From the NCBI GenBank assembly GCA_016787605.1, contig JAEUUE010000085.1, forward strand, positions 18,805 through 82,804: a DNA stretch of 64,000 bases, read 5' to 3'. This DNA is from Cyclobacteriaceae bacterium. GTDB taxonomy: Bacteria > Bacteroidota > Bacteroidia > Cytophagales > Cyclobacteriaceae. The notes beneath the pieces were generated by a model. It was given only the letters and a program-made list of their open reading frames with translations, was not told where the DNA came from and did no database searches. Every line of letters begins with the position of its first letter. The first letter of the stretch is position 1. Of this stretch, positions 46,630-54,541 are shown one piece after another. The translations under genes were made by a program, and so were the position numbers.

Positions 46630-47145
46630 TTACCAGTTTGCTACGGTTGCATTAAAGATGTCAATCAGGATCTGGTCGAAGATCTGTTTCTCCAGGTCTT
46701 CCTGGATAGAGGTGAAGTTGAGGTTGTTGTCGAAGTCTTTGTAGAAACTGAAGGTCCGGTCCTTGAAGTTGTTCTTGGGCTCGAGGGTATCCTCGAATGT
46801 GATGCGGACGGCAATGGTCAGGCGCGAGAGAGCGGCCGTATTGGGGTCATTGGCCCTTCCGGTTGACACCGGGGCCATGGGATTCACCCGGTATTCGGAG
46901 ATGATGCCTTCGATATGCAGTTCCCCCGATTCGGTCACGCGCAGGCTGCTGTTCTGCTGATAGTAGTCCTTGAGCTTGTTGGTGAAGGTGGCGCCAATAT
47001 TGGCGGGGGCGAGGTCCGTGTTGTTGAAAAAAGGCTCGATGCTGATCGTTTTGGCCGAGGTAGCGGCGCCTGAAAACGAATAGACGCCACAGCCCTGCGA
47101 GAGGCTGAGGAGCAAAACAGCGAGGAGCGGAAACTTAATCTTCAA
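46630..47145 (-). CDS. lptE: LptE-like outer membrane LPS-assembly lipoprotein
   Basis: This 171-residue lipoprotein has the signal LKIKFPLLAVLLLSLSQGC with the lipidated Cys in SQGC, then the short VYSFSG and ISIEPFFNNT phrases typical of Bacteroidota LptE. LptE plugs the LptD barrel that inserts lipopolysaccharide. The start is a TTG at 47145, inside the end of the sigma-54 activator gene (11-base overlap); the longer frame lies wholly within the upstream gene. Bacteroidota lptE often sits next to this regulator. Confidence 0.88.
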   Translation of the reverse strand: MKIKFPLLAVLLLSLSQGCGVYSFSGAATSAKTISIEPFFNNTDLAPANIGATFTNKLKDYYQQNSSLRVTESGELHIEGIISEYRVNPMAPVSTGRANDPNTAALSRLTIAVRITFEDTLEPKNNFKDRTFSFYKDFDNNLNFTSIQEDLEKQIFDQILIDIFNATVANW

Positions 47146-48385
47146 GGTCGTATTCTTTGATCTTCCGATACAGGGTCCGTTCCGAGATGCCCAAATCCCG
47201 TGCCGCGTATTTTCTGCGGTTATTGTTCTTGCGAAGGGCACGCATGATCAGCTCCTTTTCCTTCTTTTCGATGGAAAGCGAATCGTCTGCCGTCTCATGG
47301 CTGATGTCCTGCACTTCATCCTCAACCGGGGTCGTCACTGCATTGGCAGAGGGGGTCAGGTTCAGCAGGACCGGTTCTTCCGGTTTGGCCGGAACGGGAA
47401 CCTCTGAAAACAGGTCGGGGTTTTCTTTCACCAGCTGGGCGGCCCGTGCGGGGTTGTTGATATTCTCAAGAACGATCCGCTTGAGTTCGTTGACATCCCT
47501 GCGCATGTCGAACAGCACCTTGTACAGGATTTCCCGCTCGGAGATATCCTGGCTGGAGGCGGTGGAGTACAATGCCGGGAGGCTGCGCTCCTGGGGTAAA
47601 TATTGGCGAAGGATCTCCGCGGTAATTTCCTTTTGTTCCGTCGACAACACAGAGATCTGGTCGACGAGGTTTTTCAGTTGCCGGATATTCCCGGGGAATC
47701 GGTACTTCAACAGGAGATCCTTGGCTTCTTCGGTCAGGGAGACCGGCTTAACCTTGTATCGTTCGGCGAAGTCGGATGCAAACTTGCGGAAAAGCAACTC
47801 CACATCCTTGCCGCGCTCGCGAAGCGGGGGAACATAGATGGGAACGCTGTTCAGCCGGTAATAGAGATCCTCGCGGAACTTGCCGTCCTCCACCTTGCTC
47901 TGGAGATTTACGTTGGTGGCGGCCACCACACGCACGTCCGTCTTCAGCACCTTCGAGGAACCCACCTTGATGAACTCACCGTATTCCAGCACACGGAGAA
48001 GGCGGGCCTGGGTGCCCAGCGGCATCTCGCCGATTTCATCGAGGAAAATGGTTCCTCCATTGGTTACTTCAAAGTAGCCTTTGCGGGCCTCATGTGCGCC
48101 GGTGAACGATCCTTTCTCGTGGCCAAATAGCTCAGAATCAATAGTTCCTTCCGGGATGGAGCCGCAGTTGATGGCGATAAACTGACCATGTTTACGCGGA
48201 CTTAGTGCATGAATGATTTTGCTGAACGATTCTTTTCCGCTGCCGCTCTCTCCGGTGATCAGCACGGTCATGTCGGTAGGAGACACCTGCATGGCCACGC
48301 GAACGGCGTTGTTCAGCAGGGGCGCATTGCCAATGATGCCAAAGCGTTGTTTGACACTCTGAATTTCTGCGTCGGTAATAGCCAT
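47135..48385 (-). CDS. Sigma-54-dependent transcriptional activator without receiver domain
   Basis: This 416-residue AAA+ activator drives sigma-54 RNA polymerase. Residues 1-15 are a short lead; the central domain has Walker A GESGSGKE (45-52), the sigma-54 contact loop GSFTGA (92-97, usual GAFTGA) and Walker B GGTIFLDEIGEM; the C-terminal Fis-type helix-turn-helix is near NNRRKYAARDLGISERTLYRK. No receiver or PAS domain precedes the AAA+ module, so control must come by expression or a partner. The ATG at 48385 lies 6 bases after the miaB stop. Confidence 0.93.
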   Translation of the reverse strand: MAITDAEIQSVKQRFGIIGNAPLLNNAVRVAMQVSPTDMTVLITGESGSGKESFSKIIHALSPRKHGQFIAINCGSIPEGTIDSELFGHEKGSFTGAHEARKGYFEVTNGGTIFLDEIGEMPLGTQARLLRVLEYGEFIKVGSSKVLKTDVRVVAATNVNLQSKVEDGKFREDLYYRLNSVPIYVPPLRERGKDVELLFRKFASDFAERYKVKPVSLTEEAKDLLLKYRFPGNIRQLKNLVDQISVLSTEQKEITAEILRQYLPQERSLPALYSTASSQDISEREILYKVLFDMRRDVNELKRIVLENINNPARAAQLVKENPDLFSEVPVPAKPEEPVLLNLTPSANAVTTPVEDEVQDISHETADDSLSIEKKEKELIMRALRKNNNRRKYAARDLGISERTLYRKIKEYDLED

Positions 48386-48390
48386 AGTTC

Positions 48391-49857
48391 TTACTCCACT
48401 AGTTCGCCCATCAGGGTAGCGCCGGTACACCGGTCTACCTTCACCTGGACGTATTCACCCTTCACTTTATTCTTTTTGGGAAACACAATCACCTTGTTCG
48501 CGGAATTCCGTCCCTGCAGGAAATCCGGGGATCTCCGGGAAGGACCTTCCACCAGTACCCGGAACGTTTTGCCCACATCGCGCTGGTTGTTCTCCAGTGA
48601 ATGCCTGTTCTGCAACGCAATGATTTCCGAGAGCCGCCGCTTCTTGACCTCCTCGGCGATGTCATCTTTGTACCGTTTCTCCGCGAGGGTTCCGGGCCGT
48701 TCCGAATACATGAACATGTACGAGAAGTCATACCGGACCTCGTTCATCAGGGAGAGGGTATCCTGGTGTTCCTCTTCGGTCTCGCCGCAGAACCCGGCGA
48801 TCATGTCGGAGGAGAGTCCGCAATCCGGACCCAGTATTTCCTTGATCCTGCCCACCCGTTCCAGGTACCACTCCCGGCTGTATCCCCGGTTCATTCGCTC
48901 GAGTATTCTTGTGTTGCCGCTTTGTACAGGCAGGTGGATGTACTTGCAGATGTTATCATAACGAGACATCACGTGAAGCACCTCATCCGTGATGTCTTTG
49001 GGATGAGATGTCGAGAAGCGGATGCGTAATTCGGGGCTCACTTGCGCCACGCGTTCCAACAGGTGGGCGAAATTGACCCGGTTGTCAATTTGCCTGCTGT
49101 TGAGCCGGGCCTTGTTGTTTTCCACTTCGCTCCAGGTATACGAATCCACGTTCTGACCAAGGAGGGTTACTTCGCGGAACCCTTTCTGAAAGAGATCCTC
49201 GGCTTCGGCCACGATGGAGTGGGGGTCGCGGCTCCGTTCGCGTCCGCGGGTAAACGGGACCACGCAGAAGGTGCACATGTTGTCGCACCCCCGCATGATG
49301 GATATAAAAGCAGTTACGCCGTTGGAATTGAGGCGTACCGGGCTGATGTCGGCATATGTTTCTTCACGGGAAAGGAACGTGTTCACCGCTTTCTGGCCTT
49401 CGTCGACCTTTTCGATCAGCTGGGGGAGGTCGCGGTAGGCATCAGGGCCCGCCACCAGGTCAACGATCCGCTCTTCCTCCAGGAATTTGGACTTCAGGCG
49501 CTCAGCCATGCAGCCCAGCACCCCCACCAGCAGTTCCGGTTTCTCCTTCTTGAGCCCATTAATCTGCTGGAGCCTGTTCCTGACGGTTTGCTCTGCCTTT
49601 TCACGGATGGAGCAGGTATTCAAAAAGACCACATCGGCCTCTTCCAGGTTGGAGGTGGTATCAAAGCCCTGCTTTTGGAGAATTGATGCAACTATTTCAC
49701 TGTCAGAGAAATTCATCTGACAACCATAGCTCTCGATGTATACTTTCCGGCTGCCTCCTGTATGGGTGGAAGCCGTTACCCGGGCATCGGTTTGTCCCTC
49801 GCCCTGGCCTTCGGAGATCAGGTCCAAATCCTCAATCAACAACTTTTCTTCGGCCAT
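48391..49857 (-). CDS. miaB: tRNA-2-methylthio-N6-dimethylallyladenosine synthase
   Basis: This 488-residue radical-SAM enzyme methylthiolates i6A37 in tRNA. It has the N-terminal UPF0004 domain ([15 protein letters not shown], with three Cys for one cluster), the radical-SAM motif CDNMCTFC (CxxxCxxC), and a C-terminal TRAM domain. It is divergent from the gamma-carbonic anhydrase gene and first in the unit miaB-sigma54 activator-lptE. A TAAATTTG promoter box lies 8 bases upstream of its ATG. Confidence 0.95.
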   Translation of the reverse strand: MAEEKLLIEDLDLISEGQGEGQTDARVTASTHTGGSRKVYIESYGCQMNFSDSEIVASILQKQGFDTTSNLEEADVVFLNTCSIREKAEQTVRNRLQQINGLKKEKPELLVGVLGCMAERLKSKFLEEERIVDLVAGPDAYRDLPQLIEKVDEGQKAVNTFLSREETYADISPVRLNSNGVTAFISIMRGCDNMCTFCVVPFTRGRERSRDPHSIVAEAEDLFQKGFREVTLLGQNVDSYTWSEVENNKARLNSRQIDNRVNFAHLLERVAQVSPELRIRFSTSHPKDITDEVLHVMSRYDNICKYIHLPVQSGNTRILERMNRGYSREWYLERVGRIKEILGPDCGLSSDMIAGFCGETEEEHQDTLSLMNEVRYDFSYMFMYSERPGTLAEKRYKDDIAEEVKKRRLSEIIALQNRHSLENNQRDVGKTFRVLVEGPSRRSPDFLQGRNSANKVIVFPKKNKVKGEYVQVKVDRCTGATLMGELVE

Positions 49858-49864
49858 AGGACCG

Positions 49865-49872
49865 CAAATTTA
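49865..49872 (-). promoter_or_regulatory. Candidate promoter -7 box for miaB
   Basis: On the minus strand this reads TAAATTTG, a perfect TAnnTTTG box. The transcript start would lie almost at the ATG (49857), giving a near-leaderless message. Confidence 0.5.
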
Positions 49873-49892
49873 CGATATCCGGGCAATTTATG

Positions 49893-49905
49893 TGACAAGT
49901 TGTCA
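49893..49905. promoter_or_regulatory. Palindrome between miaB and the gamma-carbonic anhydrase gene
   Basis: TGACAA-G-TTGTCA is a perfect 13-base inverted repeat. It lies between the two divergent promoter boxes, close to the -33 positions of both, so it is well placed as an operator. Confidence 0.4.
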
Positions 49906-49928
49906 GCTACTATTTTGGAGATTGTGGG

Positions 49929-49936
49929 TAGTTTTG
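49929..49936 (+). promoter_or_regulatory. Candidate promoter -7 box for the carbonic anhydrase gene
   Basis: TAGTTTTG is a perfect TAnnTTTG box 14 bases before the ATG at 49951. The -33 element is not clear. Confidence 0.4.
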
Positions 49937-49950
49937 GAATTCGATTAGCT

Positions 49951-50463
49951 ATGGCCATTATCAAGACGGTGAGGGGGAAGACCCCTGTGTTTGGTGAGAA
50001 TTGCTTCCTGGCCGATACGGCCGTGGTGGTGGGAGAGGTCACCATGGGAGCCAACTGCACGGTGTGGTTCAATGCCGTGGTTCGCGGGGATGTTCATTCC
50101 ATAACCATCGGCGACAATACCAACATCCAGGATGGGGCGATTATTCATTGTACCTACCAGAAGGCAAAGACGGTTATTGGTTCCAATGTTTCTATTGCGC
50201 ACGCCGCGGTGGTTCATGGATGCACCCTCGGCGACAATATCCTGGTCGGGATGGGTGCCATCATCATGGATGATGCCGTGGTGGGCAACGATTCGGTCAT
50301 TGCGGCCGGGGCCATCGTGTTGCCCGGTACCGTGATCGAACCGGGGTCAATTTATGGTGGTATTCCGGCCCGGCGCCTGAAGGATATCGGCCCGGAAATG
50401 CGGGAAGTTATTGCCCGCACGGCGCGCAACTATCCCATGTATGCGAAGTGGTATGACCGTTAA
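49951..50463 (+). CDS. Gamma-carbonic anhydrase-like hexapeptide protein
   Basis: This 170-residue left-handed beta-helix protein carries the three metal-binding His of gamma carbonic anhydrases: one in GAIIHCT and two in IAHAAVVHGC. It belongs to the YrdA/PaaY-like group and may hydrate CO2 or act as an acyltransferase-like protein. The repeated hexapeptide pattern (VVVGEV, TMGANC, VWFNAV) covers most of the sequence. The ATG at 49951 starts the first strand; a longer frame overlaps the miaB promoter. OmpH follows on the same strand. Confidence 0.92.
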   Translation: MAIIKTVRGKTPVFGENCFLADTAVVVGEVTMGANCTVWFNAVVRGDVHSITIGDNTNIQDGAIIHCTYQKAKTVIGSNVSIAHAAVVHGCTLGDNILVGMGAIIMDDAVVGNDSVIAAGAIVLPGTVIEPGSIYGGIPARRLKDIGPEMREVIARTARNYPMYAKWYDR

Positions 50464-50476
50464 CCGGTTATTCCCT

Positions 50477-50484
50477 TATATTTG
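50477..50484 (+). promoter_or_regulatory. Candidate promoter -7 box for ompH
   Basis: TATATTTG is a perfect TAnnTTTG box 21 bases before the ATG of the Skp-like gene, immediately after the carbonic anhydrase stop. Confidence 0.55.
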
Positions 50485-50504
50485 CCACCCAATTTAACCT
50501 TGCT

Positions 50505-51134
50505 ATGAAGAATATTTCTGTTGTCCTGAATGTAGTGCTGGCCCTCGCGGTGGTAGTTCTCTATTACCTGCACTTCAGCGGTTCTAGTTCGTCATCCTCC
50601 GTGGCGGGAGGTTCGGTTTCGAATCTTGCCATGGCTTACGTGAACGCCGATACCGTATTGAAGTATTACGACTACTCCAAGGTAGGCCGCGAAAAACTGG
50701 AAGCTAAAGGCAAACAGCTGGACCAGGACCTCAACGCCCGGGCGGCCAGCCTCCAGGGGGAGTTTGAATCCTACCAGCGGAATGTAAACAACATGACCAT
50801 CGGGCAAGCCCGTGCCGTGGAAGAAGATCTTACGAAGAAGCGCAACAACCTCCAGTTGTACCAGGAGAGCCTGTCCCAGCAGATGCTTATCGAGCAGGAG
50901 AAGATGAATAAGGAGTTATACGATAAAGTGACAGCCTACCTCAAGAAATACAGCCAGGAAAGAGGCGTCCAGATCATCTTCAAGTACAACGTGGCAAGCG
51001 ATGTGCTTTTTGCCAGCGACAGCCTGGATATCAGCAAAGAGGTGATCAAAGGATTGAATGAAGCCTACCAGCTGGAGAAGCAGAGCCAAAAGCCTGCCGC
51101 CAAAGACTCGGTCGACAAGGCAAAGAAGAAATAG
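50505..51134 (+). CDS. OmpH/Skp-family periplasmic chaperone
   Basis: This 209-residue protein has an N-terminal signal or anchor (MKNISVVLNVVLALAVVVLYY), a short Ser-rich linker, and the Skp core: strand AYVNADTVLKYYD, then two long coiled-coil helices (about residues 60-140) and the closing strand GVQIIFKYNVASDVLFA. It should hold unfolded outer membrane proteins in the periplasm. A Lys-rich tail follows. The start is clear from the promoter and signal. A terminator lies downstream. Confidence 0.9.
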   Translation: MKNISVVLNVVLALAVVVLYYLHFSGSSSSSSVAGGSVSNLAMAYVNADTVLKYYDYSKVGREKLEAKGKQLDQDLNARAASLQGEFESYQRNVNNMTIGQARAVEEDLTKKRNNLQLYQESLSQQMLIEQEKMNKELYDKVTAYLKKYSQERGVQIIFKYNVASDVLFASDSLDISKEVIKGLNEAYQLEKQSQKPAAKDSVDKAKKK

Positions 51135-51154
51135 GCCGATTCATGACCTGCAAG

Positions 51155-51180
51155 AAAGCCGGAGGACCTCCGGCTTTTTT
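51155..51180 (+). terminator. Intrinsic terminator after ompH
   Basis: AAAGCCGGAGG (51155-51165) and CCTCCGGCTTT (51167-51177) form a G+C-rich stem followed by six T, 20 bases after the ompH stop. Confidence 0.88.
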
Positions 51181-51211
51181 ATTTTCCAGCCCAAGACTGT
51201 AACTTTCAGCA

Positions 51212-54200
51212 ATGCTGAACAAACTGTTCGAGTACCTCAACGTCAGGGAGGAGGAGCGCATCCAGGTGCTCCTGATGTTGGGCGCCGGGTTCTTCATGGG
51301 TACCTTCCTCGCTACCTACAGTGTGGTGGCCGAATCCCTCTTCCTCAACACCCTGGGCGACCAGTTGAATCAGGCCTTCTTCTATTCAGGAGCGTTGGGC
51401 ATCCTGGCCACGGCCATTTTCTCCTTTGCCCAGAACAAGATTCGATTCAGCTGGTTGACCAGCGTGTCGATGACACTGATCACCGGCCTTACGATCTTCT
51501 TCTACGTAGGGTATCACTTTGGCCCGGGCGACTACCAGAAGCCGATCATCTTTACCATGTTCTGCCTGATCGGTCCGATCACCACCGTGTTGTTGCTGAG
51601 TTACTGGGGGGTCTTTGGTCGATTGTTCAACTTCCGCCAATCCAAGCGCATCATCGGCTGGATTGACACAGGCCAGTTGACCGCCGTGATCCTGGCCAAC
51701 CTGCTCATTCCCATCACCTACAACCTGTTCCAGGAAACTGATAACTACCTGATTGTCTGTGCGATCAGTATGGTCATTTCGGCCTCTTTCTTTATTATCA
51801 TTTCGGTCAGGTTCCCGCTCGCGAAGAATAACCCCCAGGAGTTTGATGCGACAGCACGTGAGGATGCGGGCATTACCCGGGTGGTATCCGATCCGTACAC
51901 CAAGCTCTTGTCGCTCTTCCTGGTTATCTCGATGGTCATGCTGATCCTGGGGCAGTTTACGTTTCAGGAACTCATCAAGGTCCAGTACCCCGATCAGGGT
52001 TCGCTGACCAGCTTCCTGGCCTTTTTCAACGCAGCCGTTTTTGGATTGAGCTTCATCATGCAGACGTTTGTCAACGACCGCATCGTCAGCAACTACGGCA
52101 TCCGGGTGGCGTTGCTCCTTCTTCCTACCATCGTCGGTTTCTTCGCGCTCAGTGCCATGGTGAGTGGACTTTTTTTCGGTTACACCCCTGAAATGGCGCC
52201 GGAGACTTTCGCGTTCTTTTTCCTCTTTGTCGCGCTCACCCGGTTGTTCAACAACATGATCCGCGATTCGCTGGAGAACCCGATGTTCAAGCTCCTGTTC
52301 ATCCCGCTTGACAGCCGGTCCCGGTTTGGCATTCAGTCGAAGGTGGAAGGCGTGGTCAACGAGTCCGGGCGACTGGTGGCCGGCGCATTGATCCTGATCT
52401 TTGCCTCTATGGCGGCCTTCCAGATCGTTTGGATGCCGATTATTCTTTGTGTGCTCACGGGATTCTATTTTCTCGTGATCACCAAAATGTACGCCGGGTA
52501 TAAGGCGAAAATCAAAGCCAAGCTGGAGGCCGCCCAAAGCTCCGCCGAGAAACTGGAGTTGGGTATGGAGCGTATTACCAGAAAACTGGAGGGCCACCTC
52601 TTTGGAGACGCCCCCGGTACAGCCGTATTCTCCTACAAGCTGCTGGAGAAGATCAACCCGAAGGGTGCCACGCAGTGGGTGAATATGCTCATCCGCAATG
52701 AACGGCCGGAAGTTCATGAGTTTGCCCAACGCCGGATGAATGAGATGAAAGGGCTTTCTGTCTCTGACCGGTATGTCATCAAGTATGACCCACGACGGGC
52801 ACAGGTGTCGGACAAGAACCTGCTCACCCGGTCTGAGCTGGAGATGCTCATCAAGAACGGGGGAGATATTACCAAGTCAAGGCTGACCCGGCTGGCACGG
52901 TCGAATGAGCCGGGTGACCGCCAGTATGCGGCCGAGCTTCTTCTCCACACCATGGCGGAGGAGAACATCTCCTACCTCATTGAATTGCTTTCGGACGGCG
53001 ACCCGAACGTCAGGCAAACCGCAATCAAGACGGCCATGAAGCGAAGCAGTCCCGAAGTGATCCGAGCGCTCATCGAAAACCTGGCCAACCCGCTTTACAA
53101 CAACCAGGCCGCCGATGCCCTGGTCATTATTGGCGGTAAAGCGTTGAATATCCTGGATGCTTCGTTCTACCGCACAGGCCAGAGCGCGCTGATGCTCAAC
53201 TCCATCGTGCAGATCATTGGCCGCATTGGTGGTCAGCATGCCCGCGACTTGCTGTGGAACAAGATCGACTATCCGGATAAGGTGGTCGTTTCCAAGGTGT
53301 TGCTCGCCCTGGGGGATGCCGGCTTCAAAGCCAATGAGGCCCAGGGTCCCCGGATCAGGTATGCCATTGAAAACGACATCGGTGATATCGCATGGAACTA
53401 TGCGGCGATCGAAGAACTGGGCTCTTCGGGAGTGGCCCATGATGTAAAGGACGCCTTGCGGGCAGAGATTGCCAACGACATCGAGCACGTTTACATGCTC
53501 CTGGCGATGCTGTACGATCCGAGGTCGATACAACTGGTTAAGGAAAATATCGATTCCGGAACGGTGGAAGGTATTGCGTTTGCCATCGAGCTGCTGGATG
53601 TGTTTCTTTCTGATCAGCTCAAGCAGCGGGTGATTCCTTGCCTGGATGAACTGTCGGACCAGGAACGCAGCAGAAGGCTGGAGCAGTTTTATCCCCGGGT
53701 GCCCCTGGATGAACGGCTCGTCTTGAAATTCATGCTCAATCGGGAATTTACGCAGACGAACCGGTGGACGAAGTCGTGCGTGTTGAGGCAGATCGGGACA
53801 GAGAAGATTGCCGACTTCAATCTTGACCTGATCGCCCAATTGTTTAACCCTGATCCCTTAATCAGGGAAATGGCTGCCTGGGCACTTCATCAAATCAGCC
53901 CGGAAGAATACGAGACAAACATGGAACGGTTTGGCGCGGAGGCCAAACGTCAGATGGATGCCCTGATTCTCTCCGGACATGCCGAGGTGCGGCATTCCAT
54001 GTTCGACAAGATCCAGTTTTACCGGGAGCTGGAAATATTCCAGGGCATATCGGGATTGGCCCTTTCGTTCCTGGCCGATTGGTCTACCGAGACGGTCCTT
54101 CAGCCGGGCGAGTCGGTGGGAATTGATGAAAAGACCAATACCAGTTTCTACATCGTCTACGAAGGGGAGGTGGATCACATTTACCAAGGGGTAAAGAAGG

Positions 54201-54376
54201 CCACATTCACGAAGGGTCAGTTTATCGGCGAGATGCTGGCCTCCCCGGGGCATCTGAATTCCAACATACTGGTGACCCGGGAAGGAGCTTTCCTCCTGAG
54301 GATCAGCAAGGAGCACGTCTACGAGCTGATGGCTGCCAATGTGAAATTGGCGGACCGGATTTTGGATTATGTGTGA
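51212..54376 (+). CDS. Membrane transporter-like/HEAT-repeat/cyclic-nucleotide-binding fusion protein
   Basis: This 1054-residue protein has three parts. Residues 1-430 form about 12 membrane helices resembling the MFS/ATP-ADP translocase (Npt) type, starting GAGFFMGTFLATYSVVAESLFL. Residues 440-880 are HEAT-like helices with phrases such as LAALGDAGFKANE-like and RQTAIKTAMKRSSPEVIRAL. Residues 910-1054 form a cNMP-binding-like domain (FLADWSTETVLQPGESVG, YIVYEGEVDHIY, GQFIGEMLA). The phosphate-loop residues for cyclic nucleotide binding cannot be confirmed. It could be a regulated transporter or a membrane signalling scaffold. The ATG at 51212 starts a short cytoplasmic tail. Confidence 0.82.
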   Translation: MLNKLFEYLNVREEERIQVLLMLGAGFFMGTFLATYSVVAESLFLNTLGDQLNQAFFYSGALGILATAIFSFAQNKIRFSWLTSVSMTLITGLTIFFYVGYHFGPGDYQKPIIFTMFCLIGPITTVLLLSYWGVFGRLFNFRQSKRIIGWIDTGQLTAVILANLLIPITYNLFQETDNYLIVCAISMVISASFFIIISVRFPLAKNNPQEFDATAREDAGITRVVSDPYTKLLSLFLVISMVMLILGQFTFQELIKVQYPDQGSLTSFLAFFNAAVFGLSFIMQTFVNDRIVSNYGIRVALLLLPTIVGFFALSAMVSGLFFGYTPEMAPETFAFFFLFVALTRLFNNMIRDSLENPMFKLLFIPLDSRSRFGIQSKVEGVVNESGRLVAGALILIFASMAAFQIVWMPIILCVLTGFYFLVITKMYAGYKAKIKAKLEAAQSSAEKLELGMERITRKLEGHLFGDAPGTAVFSYKLLEKINPKGATQWVNMLIRNERPEVHEFAQRRMNEMKGLSVSDRYVIKYDPRRAQVSDKNLLTRSELEMLIKNGGDITKSRLTRLARSNEPGDRQYAAELLLHTMAEENISYLIELLSDGDPNVRQTAIKTAMKRSSPEVIRALIENLANPLYNNQAADALVIIGGKALNILDASFYRTGQSALMLNSIVQIIGRIGGQHARDLLWNKIDYPDKVVVSKVLLALGDAGFKANEAQGPRIRYAIENDIGDIAWNYAAIEELGSSGVAHDVKDALRAEIANDIEHVYMLLAMLYDPRSIQLVKENIDSGTVEGIAFAIELLDVFLSDQLKQRVIPCLDELSDQERSRRLEQFYPRVPLDERLVLKFMLNREFTQTNRWTKSCVLRQIGTEKIADFNLDLIAQLFNPDPLIREMAAWALHQISPEEYETNMERFGAEAKRQMDALILSGHAEVRHSMFDKIQFYRELEIFQGISGLALSFLADWSTETVLQPGESVGIDEKTNTSFYIVYEGEVDHIYQGVKKATFTKGQFIGEMLASPGHLNSNILVTREGAFLLRISKEHVYELMAANVKLADRILDYV

Positions 54377-54409
54377 AATAGCCTATTTTTCAATGATTTT
54401 TTAGACTTG

Positions 54410-54426
54410 GGTGCCTGATAGGCACC
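54410..54426. terminator. Hairpin in the gap before the nSTAND gene
   Basis: GGTGCC (54410-54415) and GGCACC (54421-54426) form a 6-bp stem with a 5-base loop; a run of six T follows at 54438-54443. It is a weak terminator candidate for the 1054-residue gene. Confidence 0.4.
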
Positions 54427-54541
54427 ATCGGATTGTGATTTTTTGAACACGAAAACGTAAGGCAGAACCCACATTTATCGCTAAATTTCTGATCCTATAG
54501 TTGTGTCAGTAGTGAGCTATCCCCAACCCACGGGCGATTTG

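Noticed and set aside
51386-52729. Minus-strand open frame of 447 codons opposite the transporter fusion
   Set aside because: It is rich in charged residues of the kind produced when hydrophobic helices are read in reverse complement; no real gene pattern.
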